Assembly: GCA_043758125.1 (NCBI GenBank)
Contig: JAYVOC010000192.1
Span: forward strand, 1-36,326
Direction: 5' to 3'
DNA: 36,326 nt
From: JANXSD01 sp043758125
Lineage (GTDB): Bacteria; Bacteroidota; Bacteroidia; AKYH767-A; OLB10
A program made the position numbers and the translations under genes. Each line of letters opens with the position of its first letter. The first letter of the stretch is position 1. Below are positions 7,322-16,257 of this stretch, one piece after another. The notes below the pieces were generated by a model. The model was not told the origin of the DNA. It saw nothing but the letters and a program-made list of their open reading frames with translations, and did not search any database.

Positions 7322-8542
7322 TTAATTTAAATTAAAATGTTTTTCTGCCATATCATTCACTGCTTTTCCTATTGCTAAACATGCTGTTGCTGCGGGTGAT
7401 GGTGCATTTAAAACATGCAATGCATTATCGCTATTTACGATTTTAAAATCATCAATCATATTGCCATGAATATCGAGCGCCATTGCACGAACACCTGCGC
7501 GACCAGGAACAATATCTTCCATCTTTAAATCAGGAAGTAAGCGTTGTAATCGTTCGAGAAATAATTTTTTACTAAAGGCTCTTCTGTATTCATCTAATCC
7601 AAAACGCCAATGCTTGAAAAATAATTTCCATGTTCCCAAGTAAGCAAGTGCATCTAACGTATCTGTTAAATTAAAATCGGTTTTTCCATATCCTTCACGC
7701 TTGAAAACAAAAACTGCATTTGGTCCGCATTCAGTTGGGTGATGCAACATGCGTGTAAAGTGTACTCCAAGGAATGGGAATTCAGGATTAGGTACAGGAT
7801 AAATAAGATGCTTTACCTTATGTTGTGCTTCAGGAGTCAATTCAAAATAATCACCACGGAATCCTACGATTTTCATCTCTGGATTCATCCCTTCTTTTTT
7901 TGCGATGCGATCACTTTGTAATCCACTGCAATTCACGATGTATTTTCCAGTGAAGTTTCCCTTAGGTGTCATCACAATAGTTTTATCTCCATCTTTTACA
8001 AAAGCCGTTACTTCATGCTCCAATAAAACATTACTACCCGGAAATTTTTCTACAATAAGTTTTGATAATACATTACATACACCAACAAAATCAATAATGC
8101 CAGTGCAACCAACACGAATGCCAGAAATGCCAGCGCAATATGGTTCAATCTCTTTTATCTGCGCGGCAGTGATCATTTCAATATCTTCTACATCATTTTT
8201 TATTCCGTTGTTAAACACTTTTGTCATGTGCTCAAGTTCAGAAGGATCAGTAGCAACAATTATTTTTCCGCAAATGTCATGTGCAATATGATGTTCTTTC
8301 GCAAATGCAACGAGCTCTCTTCTTCCATCAACGCAATTCTTCGCTTTATAGCTGCCCGGTTTGTAATAGATTCCAGAATGTATCACCCCTGAATTTCTTC
8401 CTGTTTGATGAAAAGCAACAGCATTTTCTTTTTCTAATAATAAAATTTTTAGATTGGGATGATGGAGATTTAATTTATAGGCGGTTGATAAACCAACAAT
8501 TCCTCCTCCGATAACAATCACATCGTATATTAATTCAGGCAT
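7322..8542 (-). CDS. lhgO: L-2-hydroxyglutarate oxidase LhgO
   Basis: This 406-residue FAD-dependent oxidoreductase of the DAO family oxidises L-2-hydroxyglutarate to 2-oxoglutarate. The N-terminal dinucleotide-binding motif is IVIGGGIVGLS (Gly12, Gly14, Gly17), followed by the acidic strand end LLLEKE. The family block FHQTGRNSGVIHSGIYYKPGS is clear, as are NCSGLQSDRIA and the C-terminal VPGRAGVRAMA and NAPSPAATACLAIG. It faces msrA tail-to-tail with a 32-base gap and no obvious hairpin. Upstream, TACTTTTG on the minus strand ends 4 bases before the ATG, so the message may be leaderless. The product feeds the TCA enzyme encoded by sucAB in this window, although they are not in one operon. 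Confidence 0.93.
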   Translation of the reverse strand: MPELIYDVIVIGGGIVGLSTAYKLNLHHPNLKILLLEKENAVAFHQTGRNSGVIHSGIYYKPGSYKAKNCVDGRRELVAFAKEHHIAHDICGKIIVATDPSELEHMTKVFNNGIKNDVEDIEMITAAQIKEIEPYCAGISGIRVGCTGIIDFVGVCNVLSKLIVEKFPGSNVLLEHEVTAFVKDGDKTIVMTPKGNFTGKYIVNCSGLQSDRIAKKEGMNPEMKIVGFRGDYFELTPEAQHKVKHLIYPVPNPEFPFLGVHFTRMLHHPTECGPNAVFVFKREGYGKTDFNLTDTLDALAYLGTWKLFFKHWRFGLDEYRRAFSKKLFLERLQRLLPDLKMEDIVPGRAGVRAMALDIHGNMIDDFKIVNSDNALHVLNAPSPAATACLAIGKAVNDMAEKHFNLN

Positions 8543-8546
8543 CCTG

Positions 8547-8554
8547 CAAAAGTA
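8547..8554 (-). promoter_or_regulatory. -7 box TACTTTTG directly upstream of lhgO
   Basis: Minus-strand TACTTTTG matches TAnnTTTG, and only 4 bases separate its last G from the lhgO ATG. No matching -33 TTG is found. The plus-strand 11-mer TGCAAAAGTAA at 8545-8555 occurs again at 8775-8785. Confidence 0.5.
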
Positions 8555-8555
8555 A

Positions 8556-8936
8556 AGGTTATACCAAATGTATCTATGATTTAGTTCAAAAATACAACGT
8601 AAATTTTTATCAAAATGATTTTAAAAAATTAGTGGATCGAATTCCATTCTGAACAATTTTTTTTATAGAAGAGAATCATTGAACAGCCATATCCATTAAA
8701 TTATAGTTGTAATGCGCACTAGCTAATAAAATATGGCTTCGCACGTTAAAGAATTTCTAATAAATAATATTTTTTGCAAAAGTAATGGCGATTGAATCTA
8801 ATAAAATGTCCTTACATTAGCATTTGACAGATATTGAGTTTCAAATGCTTACAACAAGGTTATCGAGAATAGCTTCTTAGTACTACGTATGTTGATAAAA
8901 TTTACTTCTTAATCCATCGCAAACCCGCTTCCCACC
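8556..8936. other. Long AT-rich divergent intergenic region
   Basis: About 400 bases between lhgO (minus) and the FadL-type gene (plus) contain no credible gene. I see only short frames, a second copy of TGCAAAAGTAA (8775-8785; TACTTTTG on the minus strand, a possible extra upstream promoter) and no hairpin or RNA-gene fold I could support. Confidence 0.5.
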
Positions 8937-8944
8937 TACATTTG
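8937..8944 (+). promoter_or_regulatory. -7 box TACATTTG upstream of the FadL-type gene
   Basis: TACATTTG fits TAnnTTTG and ends 16 bases before the ATG at 8961. No clear TTG sits at the expected -33 spacing. Confidence 0.5.
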
Positions 8945-8960
8945 CTTACACATACAAATT

Positions 8961-10184
8961 ATGAAAAAGGGCTTGATAGTGATGTGGTACTTGCTGGTAC
9001 CTTTTGTAACCTTCGCAGGAGGATTTCAAATTAACACGCAGGGACAAAAGGCGATTGGAATGGGTGGCTCTATAACTGGATTAGCGATTGATGGCTCTGT
9101 AGTTTTCTTTAACCCTGCAGGAATGTCTTTTTTGGATAGTAATTATGTGAATGCTGGTTTCAGTTTAATAATTCCACAAACTTCATTTTTAGGAGGGTAC
9201 GGCAGTTCAGAAAAAATGTCGTCCCAACTTTATACTCCATATTATGTTTACGGAGCGTTTAAACTTAAGGGCAAATTGTCTGCTGGAATTAGTATCAATA
9301 ATCCTTTTGGTCTTGGCACCAAGTGGGACGATAATTGGAGTGGTAGATATATTTCGCAACAAGCTCGACTAACTGCGCTTTTTATACAACCATCACTTTC
9401 TTATAAAATAAATAATCATTTATCTTTTGGTGGAGGTCCTGCAATTGTTTTGAGCGCCGCTAAATTTCGAAAAGCAATTCCGTACGCTAATACCAATGGC
9501 ACTGAAGCCGGAGTTGAATTAAAAGGGAATGCAACTGGAATTGGTTTTAATGCTGGTATATTTTTCTCTAATAGTAAGATTTCTATTGGTTTAGATTACC
9601 GTTCAAAAGTAAAACTTGATTTGAAAAATGGTGATGCGACATTTACAAATGTTCCTCCATCATTAATTTCTATCAATACTATTCCTTCTTCAACAAAATT
9701 TAATTCATCAATTAATTTACCGTCGGTTTTCTCACTAGGGATTGGTTATAAAATAACTGATAAACTCTTGATGAATTTAGATTTAAATTTTACAGGTTGG
9801 TCAGTTTATGATTCACTAAATTTTGAATTCCCCGATTATCCTGCATTAAATAATTCAAACGCAAGAAAATATAAATCGTCTTATGCAGCACGTATTGGCG
9901 CACAATACAAATCAACCGACAAACTAACTATTCGTTTAGGAATTGCTTACGATCAAACACCAGTAAAAGATGGTTATGTAAGTCCTGAATTACCTGATGC
10001 GAATAAATTTGTACTTGCAGGAGGAATGACTTATCGTATTAAAAGACATTTGTATTTGGAAGGTTCTGTTATGTTGGAAAACGTAAGTGAGCGTAAAGAA
10101 ATTTCAAATGTGAATACTAATTTTAACGGAACATATAAATCTTATTTATACATCTTCGGACTTGGACTTCAATATAACTTCTAA
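8961..10184 (+). CDS. OMPP1/FadL/TodX-family outer-membrane transport protein
   Basis: This 407-residue beta-barrel precursor has a signal peptide with predicted cleavage after Ala19 (VTFA/GGF). The mature N-terminus GGFQINTQGQKAIGMGGS, followed by FFNPAGMSFL, is the family signature and corresponds to the hatch region inside the FadL barrel. Alternating-residue strands continue to the end, where the last strand YLYIFGLGLQYNF has the terminal Phe expected for outer-membrane insertion. FadL proteins take up long-chain fatty acids and other hydrophobic compounds; the substrate here is not readable. The stop overlaps the TTG-started frame of the next gene by 23 bases, and that gene encodes an SGNH-type lipoprotein, suggesting a joint role in handling lipids or esters at the outer membrane. 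Confidence 0.9.
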   Translation: MKKGLIVMWYLLVPFVTFAGGFQINTQGQKAIGMGGSITGLAIDGSVVFFNPAGMSFLDSNYVNAGFSLIIPQTSFLGGYGSSEKMSSQLYTPYYVYGAFKLKGKLSAGISINNPFGLGTKWDDNWSGRYISQQARLTALFIQPSLSYKINNHLSFGGGPAIVLSAAKFRKAIPYANTNGTEAGVELKGNATGIGFNAGIFFSNSKISIGLDYRSKVKLDLKNGDATFTNVPPSLISINTIPSSTKFNSSINLPSVFSLGIGYKITDKLLMNLDLNFTGWSVYDSLNFEFPDYPALNNSNARKYKSSYAARIGAQYKSTDKLTIRLGIAYDQTPVKDGYVSPELPDANKFVLAGGMTYRIKRHLYLEGSVMLENVSERKEISNVNTNFNGTYKSYLYIFGLGLQYNF

Positions 10185-11514
10185 AAAAAATCTGTGTTTT
10201 TGCATTGCTGTAAGCTTAATTTTTGCGGCATGTAAACCTTCTTTGGATCAACCAAAAGCATCTACTGGAACAGCAGACTTCAGCCGTTTTGTTGCAGTAG
10301 GTTCTGATCTTACAGCTGGATATACGGATGGTGCTTTAACTCTCGAAGGACAAGAAAGTTCTTTCCCTGCAATACTCGCATCACGATTTAATACAGTTGG
10401 TGGAGGCGCTTTTATTCAACCCAATTTAAGTGTTGGTAATGGGATTGGTTTCAACTCTCAGAATATTTTAGTGGGACAATTACAACTTAATTCAATAACC
10501 AATTGTTTAGGAGAAAGGGATTTGATGGCAATTTATTCGGTTCCTAATACGAACGACTTACAATGGTTGGGGAATAACATCATTTATAATAATTATGGGA
10601 TTCCAGGAGCAAAATCTTTTAATCTCGATAGTCAAACTTTTGGTAAAAGTGCTCCAATTGGAAATCCCTATTATCATCGTTTTGCCTCTGATACTGGTGC
10701 AATATCTGGATTAACTTCTACCGTTTTAGGAGACGCCTTTAAAGTAAATCCCACTTTTTTTAGTTTATGGATCGGTGTTAATGATGTACTTTTTTATGCG
10801 CAAAGTGGAGGCAATGAATCCGATTTAGCTATGAATGAGATCACACCAGATTCCGTCTTCAATACATCTATAGATCGCATCGTTAATTCCCTTACTAGTA
10901 ATGGTGCTAAAGGAATTGTTTTAAATATTCCTGATGTAGAAAATATTCCATTTTTTAATACTATCCCCTATAATGGATTGATACTTACTAAGGCTCAAGC
11001 GGATACGTTGAATGCAACTTCACCATCGGGAGTTTCATTTCATGCAGGAGCAAATGCATTCGTTGTAAATTTTAATGGTACGGTTCGCCAATTATTACAA
11101 GGGGAGTTAGTTTTATTGAGTACTTCATTAGATTCTTTACGATGTAACGGACTTGGAACTCCAGTAAATCCACTTCAAACAAGGATGATTTTAGATCAAC
11201 AAGAAGTGTCGAATATCCATGCCTCAACTGCGAGTTTTAATGCAAAGATTAAAGCAGTTGCATTAGCTAAAAATTTGGCGTTTACAGATGCGAATGCATT
11301 CTTCAAAACATTAAATTCAGGAGTGGTTTTTAATGGTGTAAAATATTCTACTCATTATATTAATGGTGGAGCATTTGCACTCGATGGAATACATCTAAAT
11401 TCTAAAGGATATGCTTTCATCGCTAACGAATGTATTAATTCTATCAATGCTCAATTTAAAAGCACTATTATGGTTGTAGATGTGAATAATTATTCAGGCA
11501 TTAAATTCCCATAA
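10162..11514 (+). CDS. SGNH/GDSL-hydrolase-like lipoprotein with altered block I
   Basis: This protein of about 450 residues has a lipoprotein signal (LIFAAC, Cys24). The start is uncertain: TTG 10162 overlaps the upstream gene by 23 bases and is the only candidate I found giving a full signal; no ATG or GTG precedes the lipobox. SGNH blocks are visible: block II in YGIPGAKSFNL, block III in WIGVNDV (Gly205, Asn207), and block V in DGIHLNSKGY (Asp408, His411). Block I reads AVGSDLTAGY (Gly47-Ser48-Asp49-Leu50). In the usual G-D-S-L or G-N-S-L the nucleophilic Ser is third; here Asp is third and Ser second. It may be inactive, may use Ser48, or may belong to a variant subfamily. The probable location is the outer membrane or surface, with the FadL-type partner. 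Confidence 0.8.
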   Translation: MDFNITSKKNLCFCIAVSLIFAACKPSLDQPKASTGTADFSRFVAVGSDLTAGYTDGALTLEGQESSFPAILASRFNTVGGGAFIQPNLSVGNGIGFNSQNILVGQLQLNSITNCLGERDLMAIYSVPNTNDLQWLGNNIIYNNYGIPGAKSFNLDSQTFGKSAPIGNPYYHRFASDTGAISGLTSTVLGDAFKVNPTFFSLWIGVNDVLFYAQSGGNESDLAMNEITPDSVFNTSIDRIVNSLTSNGAKGIVLNIPDVENIPFFNTIPYNGLILTKAQADTLNATSPSGVSFHAGANAFVVNFNGTVRQLLQGELVLLSTSLDSLRCNGLGTPVNPLQTRMILDQQEVSNIHASTASFNAKIKAVALAKNLAFTDANAFFKTLNSGVVFNGVKYSTHYINGGAFALDGIHLNSKGYAFIANECINSINAQFKSTIMVVDVNNYSGIKFP

Positions 11515-11590
11515 CGAACCTTCTTGTTTTTTTTAAAGAGTGAATGTGCTGTTTGCCTCTGAAAAAATTATTTAAACCATCCTGATTTAT

Positions 11591-11598
11591 TATCTTTG
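11591..11598 (+). promoter_or_regulatory. -7 box TATCTTTG upstream of sucA
   Basis: TATCTTTG followed by CACC is a very typical Bacteroidota -7 element. It lies 42 bases before the sucA ATG and downstream of the SGNH gene, so sucAB should have its own promoter. No good -33 TTG is seen at the standard distance. Confidence 0.6.
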
Positions 11599-11640
11599 CA
11601 CCTCCTTATTTCACCTATTTGAAATAGCGGAATTTAGCGT

Positions 11641-14379
11641 ATGGATAAGCATAGTTATATTGGAAATAGTAGTCCTGAAGTTATTGAGGATTTATATCGT
11701 AAATACCTTTCAGATCCAACAAGTATAGAAGCTAGTTGGAGTCAATTTTTTTCGGGATTCGAATTTGCTAAAGAAAAGTTTGGAGAAGCAGAAGTTTCTC
11801 AAATCGTACCTGAACAAGTTGACAAAGAATTTAAAGTCATTAATCTCATTAATGGTTATCGAAATCGTGGACATCTTTTTACAAAAACAAATCCTGTTAG
11901 AGAACGCCGTCAATATTTTCCAACGTTGGAAATTGCTACGTTTGGTTTAACAGAACAAGATCTTGATAATGTTTTTCAAGCAGGTAATGATTTAGGAATT
12001 GGTCCTGCAAAACTTCGCGATATTATCGCTCATCTTGAGCAAACCTATTGCGGTGCTGTTGGTGCAGAATACAAATACATTCGTAGCCCTGAAATTATTC
12101 ACTGGTTAGAAAGTAGAATGGAGAAATCGAAAAACGCTGTTCAATTTACAATCGATGAGAAAAAAAGAATGTTGCTAAAATTAAATGAAGCAGTAGCATT
12201 TGAAAATTTCTTACACACAAAATTTACAGGACAAAAAAGATTTTCATTAGAAGGTGCAGAAACTTTAATTCCTGCTTTAGATGCTGTCATCACAGAAGGT
12301 GCAGAATTGGGGATCAAAGAATTTGTAATTGGAATGGCACATCGCGGTAGATTAAATGTACTTGCAAATATTTTAGGAAAGAGTTACGAAGATATTTTTG
12401 GAGAGTTTGAAGGAAAGGAATTTGATGATAATTCATTTGATGGTGATGTGAAATATCATTTAGGATATTCGAGTGATGTGCAAACAGCTCTTGGCAAAAA
12501 AGTGCATCTTGGTTTAACACCAAATCCTTCGCATCTAGAAGCAGTAGATCCATTAGTGCAAGGAATTGTTCGTGCAAAAATTGATAATACTCCTGGTGGT
12601 GAAGTGAGTCAGATTGCTCCGATTTTAATTCATGGTGATGCCGCAGTTGCAGCGCAAGGAATAGTTTACGAAGTAATTCAAATGTCGTTGTTGAAAGGAT
12701 ATAGAGCGGGAGGAACGATACATCTTGTAGTAAATAATCAAGTTGGATTTACAACAAATTATATTGATGCACGATCAAGTACATATTGCACCGATGTTGG
12801 AAAGGTAACGCTCTCTCCAGTTTTTCATGTGAATGGTGATGATGTGGAAGCATTGGTTTATACGATTCGTCTTGCGATGGAATACCGTCAAACATTTCAT
12901 CGTGATGTGTTCATCGATATTCTTTGCTATCGCAGATACGGACATAACGAAGGTGATGAACCACGATTTACACAACCTATTTTATACAAAGCAATAGCAG
13001 GGCATCTTAACCCTCGTGAGATTTATAATCAGAAATTATTATCTCAAGGTGATGTAGAAGCAAATCTTGCGAAAGAGATGGAAAAATCTTTCAAAGATTT
13101 ATTGCAAAAAAGTTTAGATGTATCGAAGAAACAAGAGAAGACAAAAAATACTCCATTCATGGATGGTACATGGAGTGGTTTGCGATTATCAACGGAAGCT
13201 GATTTTGAAAAGTCTCCAGTAACTGCAGTTGATAAGAAAACAATTCTTGATTTAGGAATGAAGATGAGTACACTTCCTGCTGATAAAGTTTTCTTTAGTA
13301 AGATCGTTCGCTTAATGGACGAACGAAAAAAAATGCTCGAAGGCGAAGGTCGTTTAGATTGGGCAATGGGCGAATTACTTGCGTATGCTACTTTGTTGAA
13401 AGAAGGATTTCCTGTTCGTGTAAGCGGACAAGATGTAGAACGCGGAACATTCTCACATCGTCATGCAGTAGTGCGTGTAGAGGATTCAGAAGAGCAATAT
13501 ATTCCCTTGAGTAATTTAGATGCGAAGCAAGCCCCATTTTATATTTATAATTCTTTGTTGAGTGAATATGGTGTTTTAGGATTTGATTACGGATATTGTT
13601 TCGCTGCTCCCAATTCGCTCGTAATTTGGGAAGCACAGTTTGGTGATTTTGGAAACGGTGCACAAATAATTATTGATCAGTACATCAGTAGTGCTGAAGA
13701 TAAATGGCGACGCATGAATGGCATTGTGATGTTGTTACCGCATGGTTATGAAGGACAAGGTGCAGAACACAGTAGTGGTAGGATGGAACGCTTTCTCGCA
13801 TTGTGTGCAGAGTATAATTTGCAAATTACAAATTGCTCAACACCTGCAAATTTCTTTCATCTCTTGCGCCGACAATTACACCGACCATTTCGCAAACCAT
13901 TAGTTGTTTTCACACCGAAAAGTTTATTACGTCATCCAAAATGTGTTTCTTCTTTTGAAGAATTTGCTACTGGTGGATTTTTGGAAGTAATAGACGATGC
14001 GTTTGCAAAAGCAAAAGAAGTAACACGAATAATTTTCTGTACAGGAAAAATTTATTACGAATTATTAGAACGTAAAGAATTGGATAAGTCGAATGAAATT
14101 GCAATTGTGAGAATAGAACAATTGTATCCCTTTCCTTTTATTCAAGTGCGAAATATTCTCTCCAAATATAAAAATGCGGATGAATATATTTGGGTTCAAG
14201 AAGAGCCTGAAAATATGGGTGCATGGTCGTATTTGTTGAGAGTAGCAAAGGAGTTTAACTTCAATGTTATTTCCCGTCCAGAGAGTGCAAGTACAGCAAC
14301 GGGTTCGCACAAACAACATGACAAAGAACAATTAGCAATCATTGATAAGTCATTTGCAAAAACGCTAGTAGAAAACTAA
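11641..14379 (+). CDS. sucA: 2-oxoglutarate dehydrogenase E1 component
   Basis: This 912-residue thiamine-diphosphate enzyme decarboxylates 2-oxoglutarate and passes the succinyl group to the E2 lipoyl arm in the TCA cycle. The N-terminal E2-binding segment (IGNSSPEVIEDLYRKYLSDP, then SWSQFFSGF) is intact. Thiamine-site blocks include GMAHRGRLNVLAN (His234), IHGDAAVAAQGIVYE (GDAA starting at Gly332) and HLVVNNQVGFTT. The transketolase-like pyrimidine domain has SGQDVERGTFSHRHAV and FGDFGNGAQIIIDQYI, and the C-terminal domain has LLPHGYEGQGAEHSSGRMER and the end block VQEEPENMGAWSYL. The length is normal for SucA. It is followed after 46 bases by the E2 gene, as in most genomes. The E3 subunit (lpd) is not in the window. 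Confidence 0.97.
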   Translation: MDKHSYIGNSSPEVIEDLYRKYLSDPTSIEASWSQFFSGFEFAKEKFGEAEVSQIVPEQVDKEFKVINLINGYRNRGHLFTKTNPVRERRQYFPTLEIATFGLTEQDLDNVFQAGNDLGIGPAKLRDIIAHLEQTYCGAVGAEYKYIRSPEIIHWLESRMEKSKNAVQFTIDEKKRMLLKLNEAVAFENFLHTKFTGQKRFSLEGAETLIPALDAVITEGAELGIKEFVIGMAHRGRLNVLANILGKSYEDIFGEFEGKEFDDNSFDGDVKYHLGYSSDVQTALGKKVHLGLTPNPSHLEAVDPLVQGIVRAKIDNTPGGEVSQIAPILIHGDAAVAAQGIVYEVIQMSLLKGYRAGGTIHLVVNNQVGFTTNYIDARSSTYCTDVGKVTLSPVFHVNGDDVEALVYTIRLAMEYRQTFHRDVFIDILCYRRYGHNEGDEPRFTQPILYKAIAGHLNPREIYNQKLLSQGDVEANLAKEMEKSFKDLLQKSLDVSKKQEKTKNTPFMDGTWSGLRLSTEADFEKSPVTAVDKKTILDLGMKMSTLPADKVFFSKIVRLMDERKKMLEGEGRLDWAMGELLAYATLLKEGFPVRVSGQDVERGTFSHRHAVVRVEDSEEQYIPLSNLDAKQAPFYIYNSLLSEYGVLGFDYGYCFAAPNSLVIWEAQFGDFGNGAQIIIDQYISSAEDKWRRMNGIVMLLPHGYEGQGAEHSSGRMERFLALCAEYNLQITNCSTPANFFHLLRRQLHRPFRKPLVVFTPKSLLRHPKCVSSFEEFATGGFLEVIDDAFAKAKEVTRIIFCTGKIYYELLERKELDKSNEIAIVRIEQLYPFPFIQVRNILSKYKNADEYIWVQEEPENMGAWSYLLRVAKEFNFNVISRPESASTATGSHKQHDKEQLAIIDKSFAKTLVEN

Positions 14380-14425
14380 ACAGATTTTAATGGTATTGAT
14401 TTACCACAAGTAAATATTTAAAGCT

Positions 14426-15673
14426 ATGGCAGTTGAAATAAAAGTACCTTCTCCAGGAGAATCAATAAGTGAAGTTCAGATTGCACGTTGGATAAAAAAA
14501 GACGGTGAGTATGTTGAGAAAGACGAAGAGATCGCTGAGATTGATTCTGACAAAGCAACATTAACATTATCTGCGGAAGCTGATGGAGTTTTAAAAATTC
14601 TTGTGAAAGAAGGCGAAACAATTGCGGTAGGAACTGTTGTTGCAACTATTGATACAAGTGCTGCAGCTCCTGTAAAAAAAGTTGATGCTCCTGCACCAAC
14701 AGTTGCTAAAGCAGATGTGGCACCTACTGCGAAACCTGCGTCTACAAATGAACCCGTTGCTACTTATGCGAAAGATGTTCCGTCAATTGCTGCAAAGAAA
14801 TTAATGGACGAGAATGGCATTGCAACAACACAAGTGAAAGCAACAGGTAAAGATGGGCGCATTACAAAAGGTGACGTGTTAGAATCTATTACAAATAAAG
14901 TAACAGTTCCTGCAGTAGTTGTTGAAACTAAAGTTTACGGATCACGTGATCAGCATCGTGAGAAGATGAGCATGCTTCGTAAAAAAGTAGCGCAACGATT
15001 ATTATCTGTAAAGCAATCTACTGCGATGTTAACTACGTTCAACGAAGTTGACATGAGTGAGATAATGAATATTCGCAAACAGTATAAAGATATTTTTAAA
15101 GAGAAGCACGGCGTGAATTTAGGATTCATGAGTTTCTTTACGAAAGCTGTTTGTGAAGCATTAAAAGTTTTTCCAGCGGTGAATGCACAGATCGATGGCG
15201 ATGAAATTATCTACAACGATTATATGGATATTGGCATTGCAGTTTCAGCACCAAAAGGATTGATGGTTCCAGTTATTCGTAATGCAGAGATGATGAGTCT
15301 TGCACAAATAGAATCTGCTATCGCACTGTTAGCAGTAAAAGCTCGCGATAGTAAATTAAGTTTAGAAGAAATGACAGGTGGTACATTCACTATCACCAAC
15401 GGTGGAGTATTTGGTTCCATGTTATCAACGCCAATTTTGAATCCTCCACAAAGCGCAATTTTAGGGATGCACAATATTGTTGAGCGTCCTGTAGCAGTAA
15501 ATGGTAAAGTAGAAATTCGTCCTATCATGTATCTCGCACTTTCGTATGATCACCGCATTATTGATGGAAAAGAATCGGTCGGATTTTTAGTAAAAGTAAA
15601 ACAGATGTTAGAGGAACCTGTTAAAATGTTGTACAGTGGCAATGATCCTGTGAAGCAATTATTGGCGATTTGA
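14426..15673 (+). CDS. sucB: 2-oxoglutarate dehydrogenase E2 (dihydrolipoyl succinyltransferase)
   Basis: This 415-residue protein forms the core of the 2-oxoglutarate dehydrogenase complex and transfers succinyl from its lipoyl arm to CoA. One lipoyl domain occupies residues 1-76, with Lys43 in EIDSDKATLTL as the lipoylation site. An Ala/Pro/Lys/Thr-rich linker spans about 77-115. The E1/E3-binding domain lies at about 118-155 (VPSIAAKKLMDENGI, then GKDGRITKGDVL). The catalytic acyltransferase domain fills the rest, ending in LSYDHRIIDGKESVGFL with catalytic His376 and Asp380. The pattern matches succinyltransferase rather than acetyltransferase, as expected from linkage to sucA. No hairpin terminator is evident downstream. 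Confidence 0.96.
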   Translation: MAVEIKVPSPGESISEVQIARWIKKDGEYVEKDEEIAEIDSDKATLTLSAEADGVLKILVKEGETIAVGTVVATIDTSAAAPVKKVDAPAPTVAKADVAPTAKPASTNEPVATYAKDVPSIAAKKLMDENGIATTQVKATGKDGRITKGDVLESITNKVTVPAVVVETKVYGSRDQHREKMSMLRKKVAQRLLSVKQSTAMLTTFNEVDMSEIMNIRKQYKDIFKEKHGVNLGFMSFFTKAVCEALKVFPAVNAQIDGDEIIYNDYMDIGIAVSAPKGLMVPVIRNAEMMSLAQIESAIALLAVKARDSKLSLEEMTGGTFTITNGGVFGSMLSTPILNPPQSAILGMHNIVERPVAVNGKVEIRPIMYLALSYDHRIIDGKESVGFLVKVKQMLEEPVKMLYSGNDPVKQLLAI

Positions 15674-15825
15674 TTGTGAGATTGCTTATCTTCGAAATTT
15701 AAATTAAAAAAATATTTTACAAGTAATCTGATGATATTAACCATAGGAAACTTTTCTTGAATTAGTTATTATATTCTAAATTTTCACAAAAAATTAGGAA
15801 TGTGAAATTAATGCACGAATAAAAT

Positions 15826-16257
15826 ATGAAAATAGATACTTTATTTTTAGAACGATGTATTAATACTTTGGAAAAGGCGCATTTATTATTGCTGAAAGAG
15901 AATCCTGAAAATATTGATTATGATATGTATCGTTCTGCATGCATAAAGGAGTTTGAAATCATTCTCGAACAAAGTGGAAAATTGTTGCGCAAAATTTTAA
16001 AGCCATATTTCCATTCTGGAAAGGCCGTTGACGAACTAAATTTTAAAGACGTATTTAGGCATGCTGCATTAAGAAGTATTTTTTCAGACGAAACGTGTGA
16101 ACATTGGCTCCATTACAGAGATAACCGCAATAATACTGCACACGATTATGGATTTAACTTTGCAGAAGAAACGCTTAAGCTTTTACCAGAATTTATAATT
16201 GATGCTAGAGCGTTAGTAGAAATCATAAAACAAAAAACTGATGTTGCTAAGGACTAA
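15826..16257 (+). CDS. hepT: HepT-like HEPN toxin (nucleotidyltransferase substrate-binding protein)
   Basis: This 143-residue, probably all-helical protein belongs to the HI0074/HepT type of HEPN domain. It carries the motif RNNTAHDY (Arg101, His106, Tyr108), which fits R-x4-H-x-Y exactly. In characterised HepT toxins, Arg and His form the RNase site and the Tyr is the residue AMPylated by the antitoxin. The next gene, a MNT-domain nucleotidyltransferase, starts 17 bases before this one ends, the usual toxin-antitoxin order. The family calls are strong. That this pair acts as an RNase toxin and AMPylating antitoxin here is inferred from the motifs. It sits in a low-density accessory stretch after sucB with no obvious promoter box. 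Confidence 0.9.
   Translation: MKIDTLFLERCINTLEKAHLLLLKENPENIDYDMYRSACIKEFEIILEQSGKLLRKILKPYFHSGKAVDELNFKDVFRHAALRSIFSDETCEHWLHYRDNRNNTAHDYGFNFAEETLKLLPEFIIDARALVEIIKQKTDVAKD

Noticed and set aside
7739..8514. Open plus-strand frames antisense to lhgO, up to 128 codons
   Set aside because: They lie fully inside a well-supported gene on the other strand and show no domain, signal peptide or start context.
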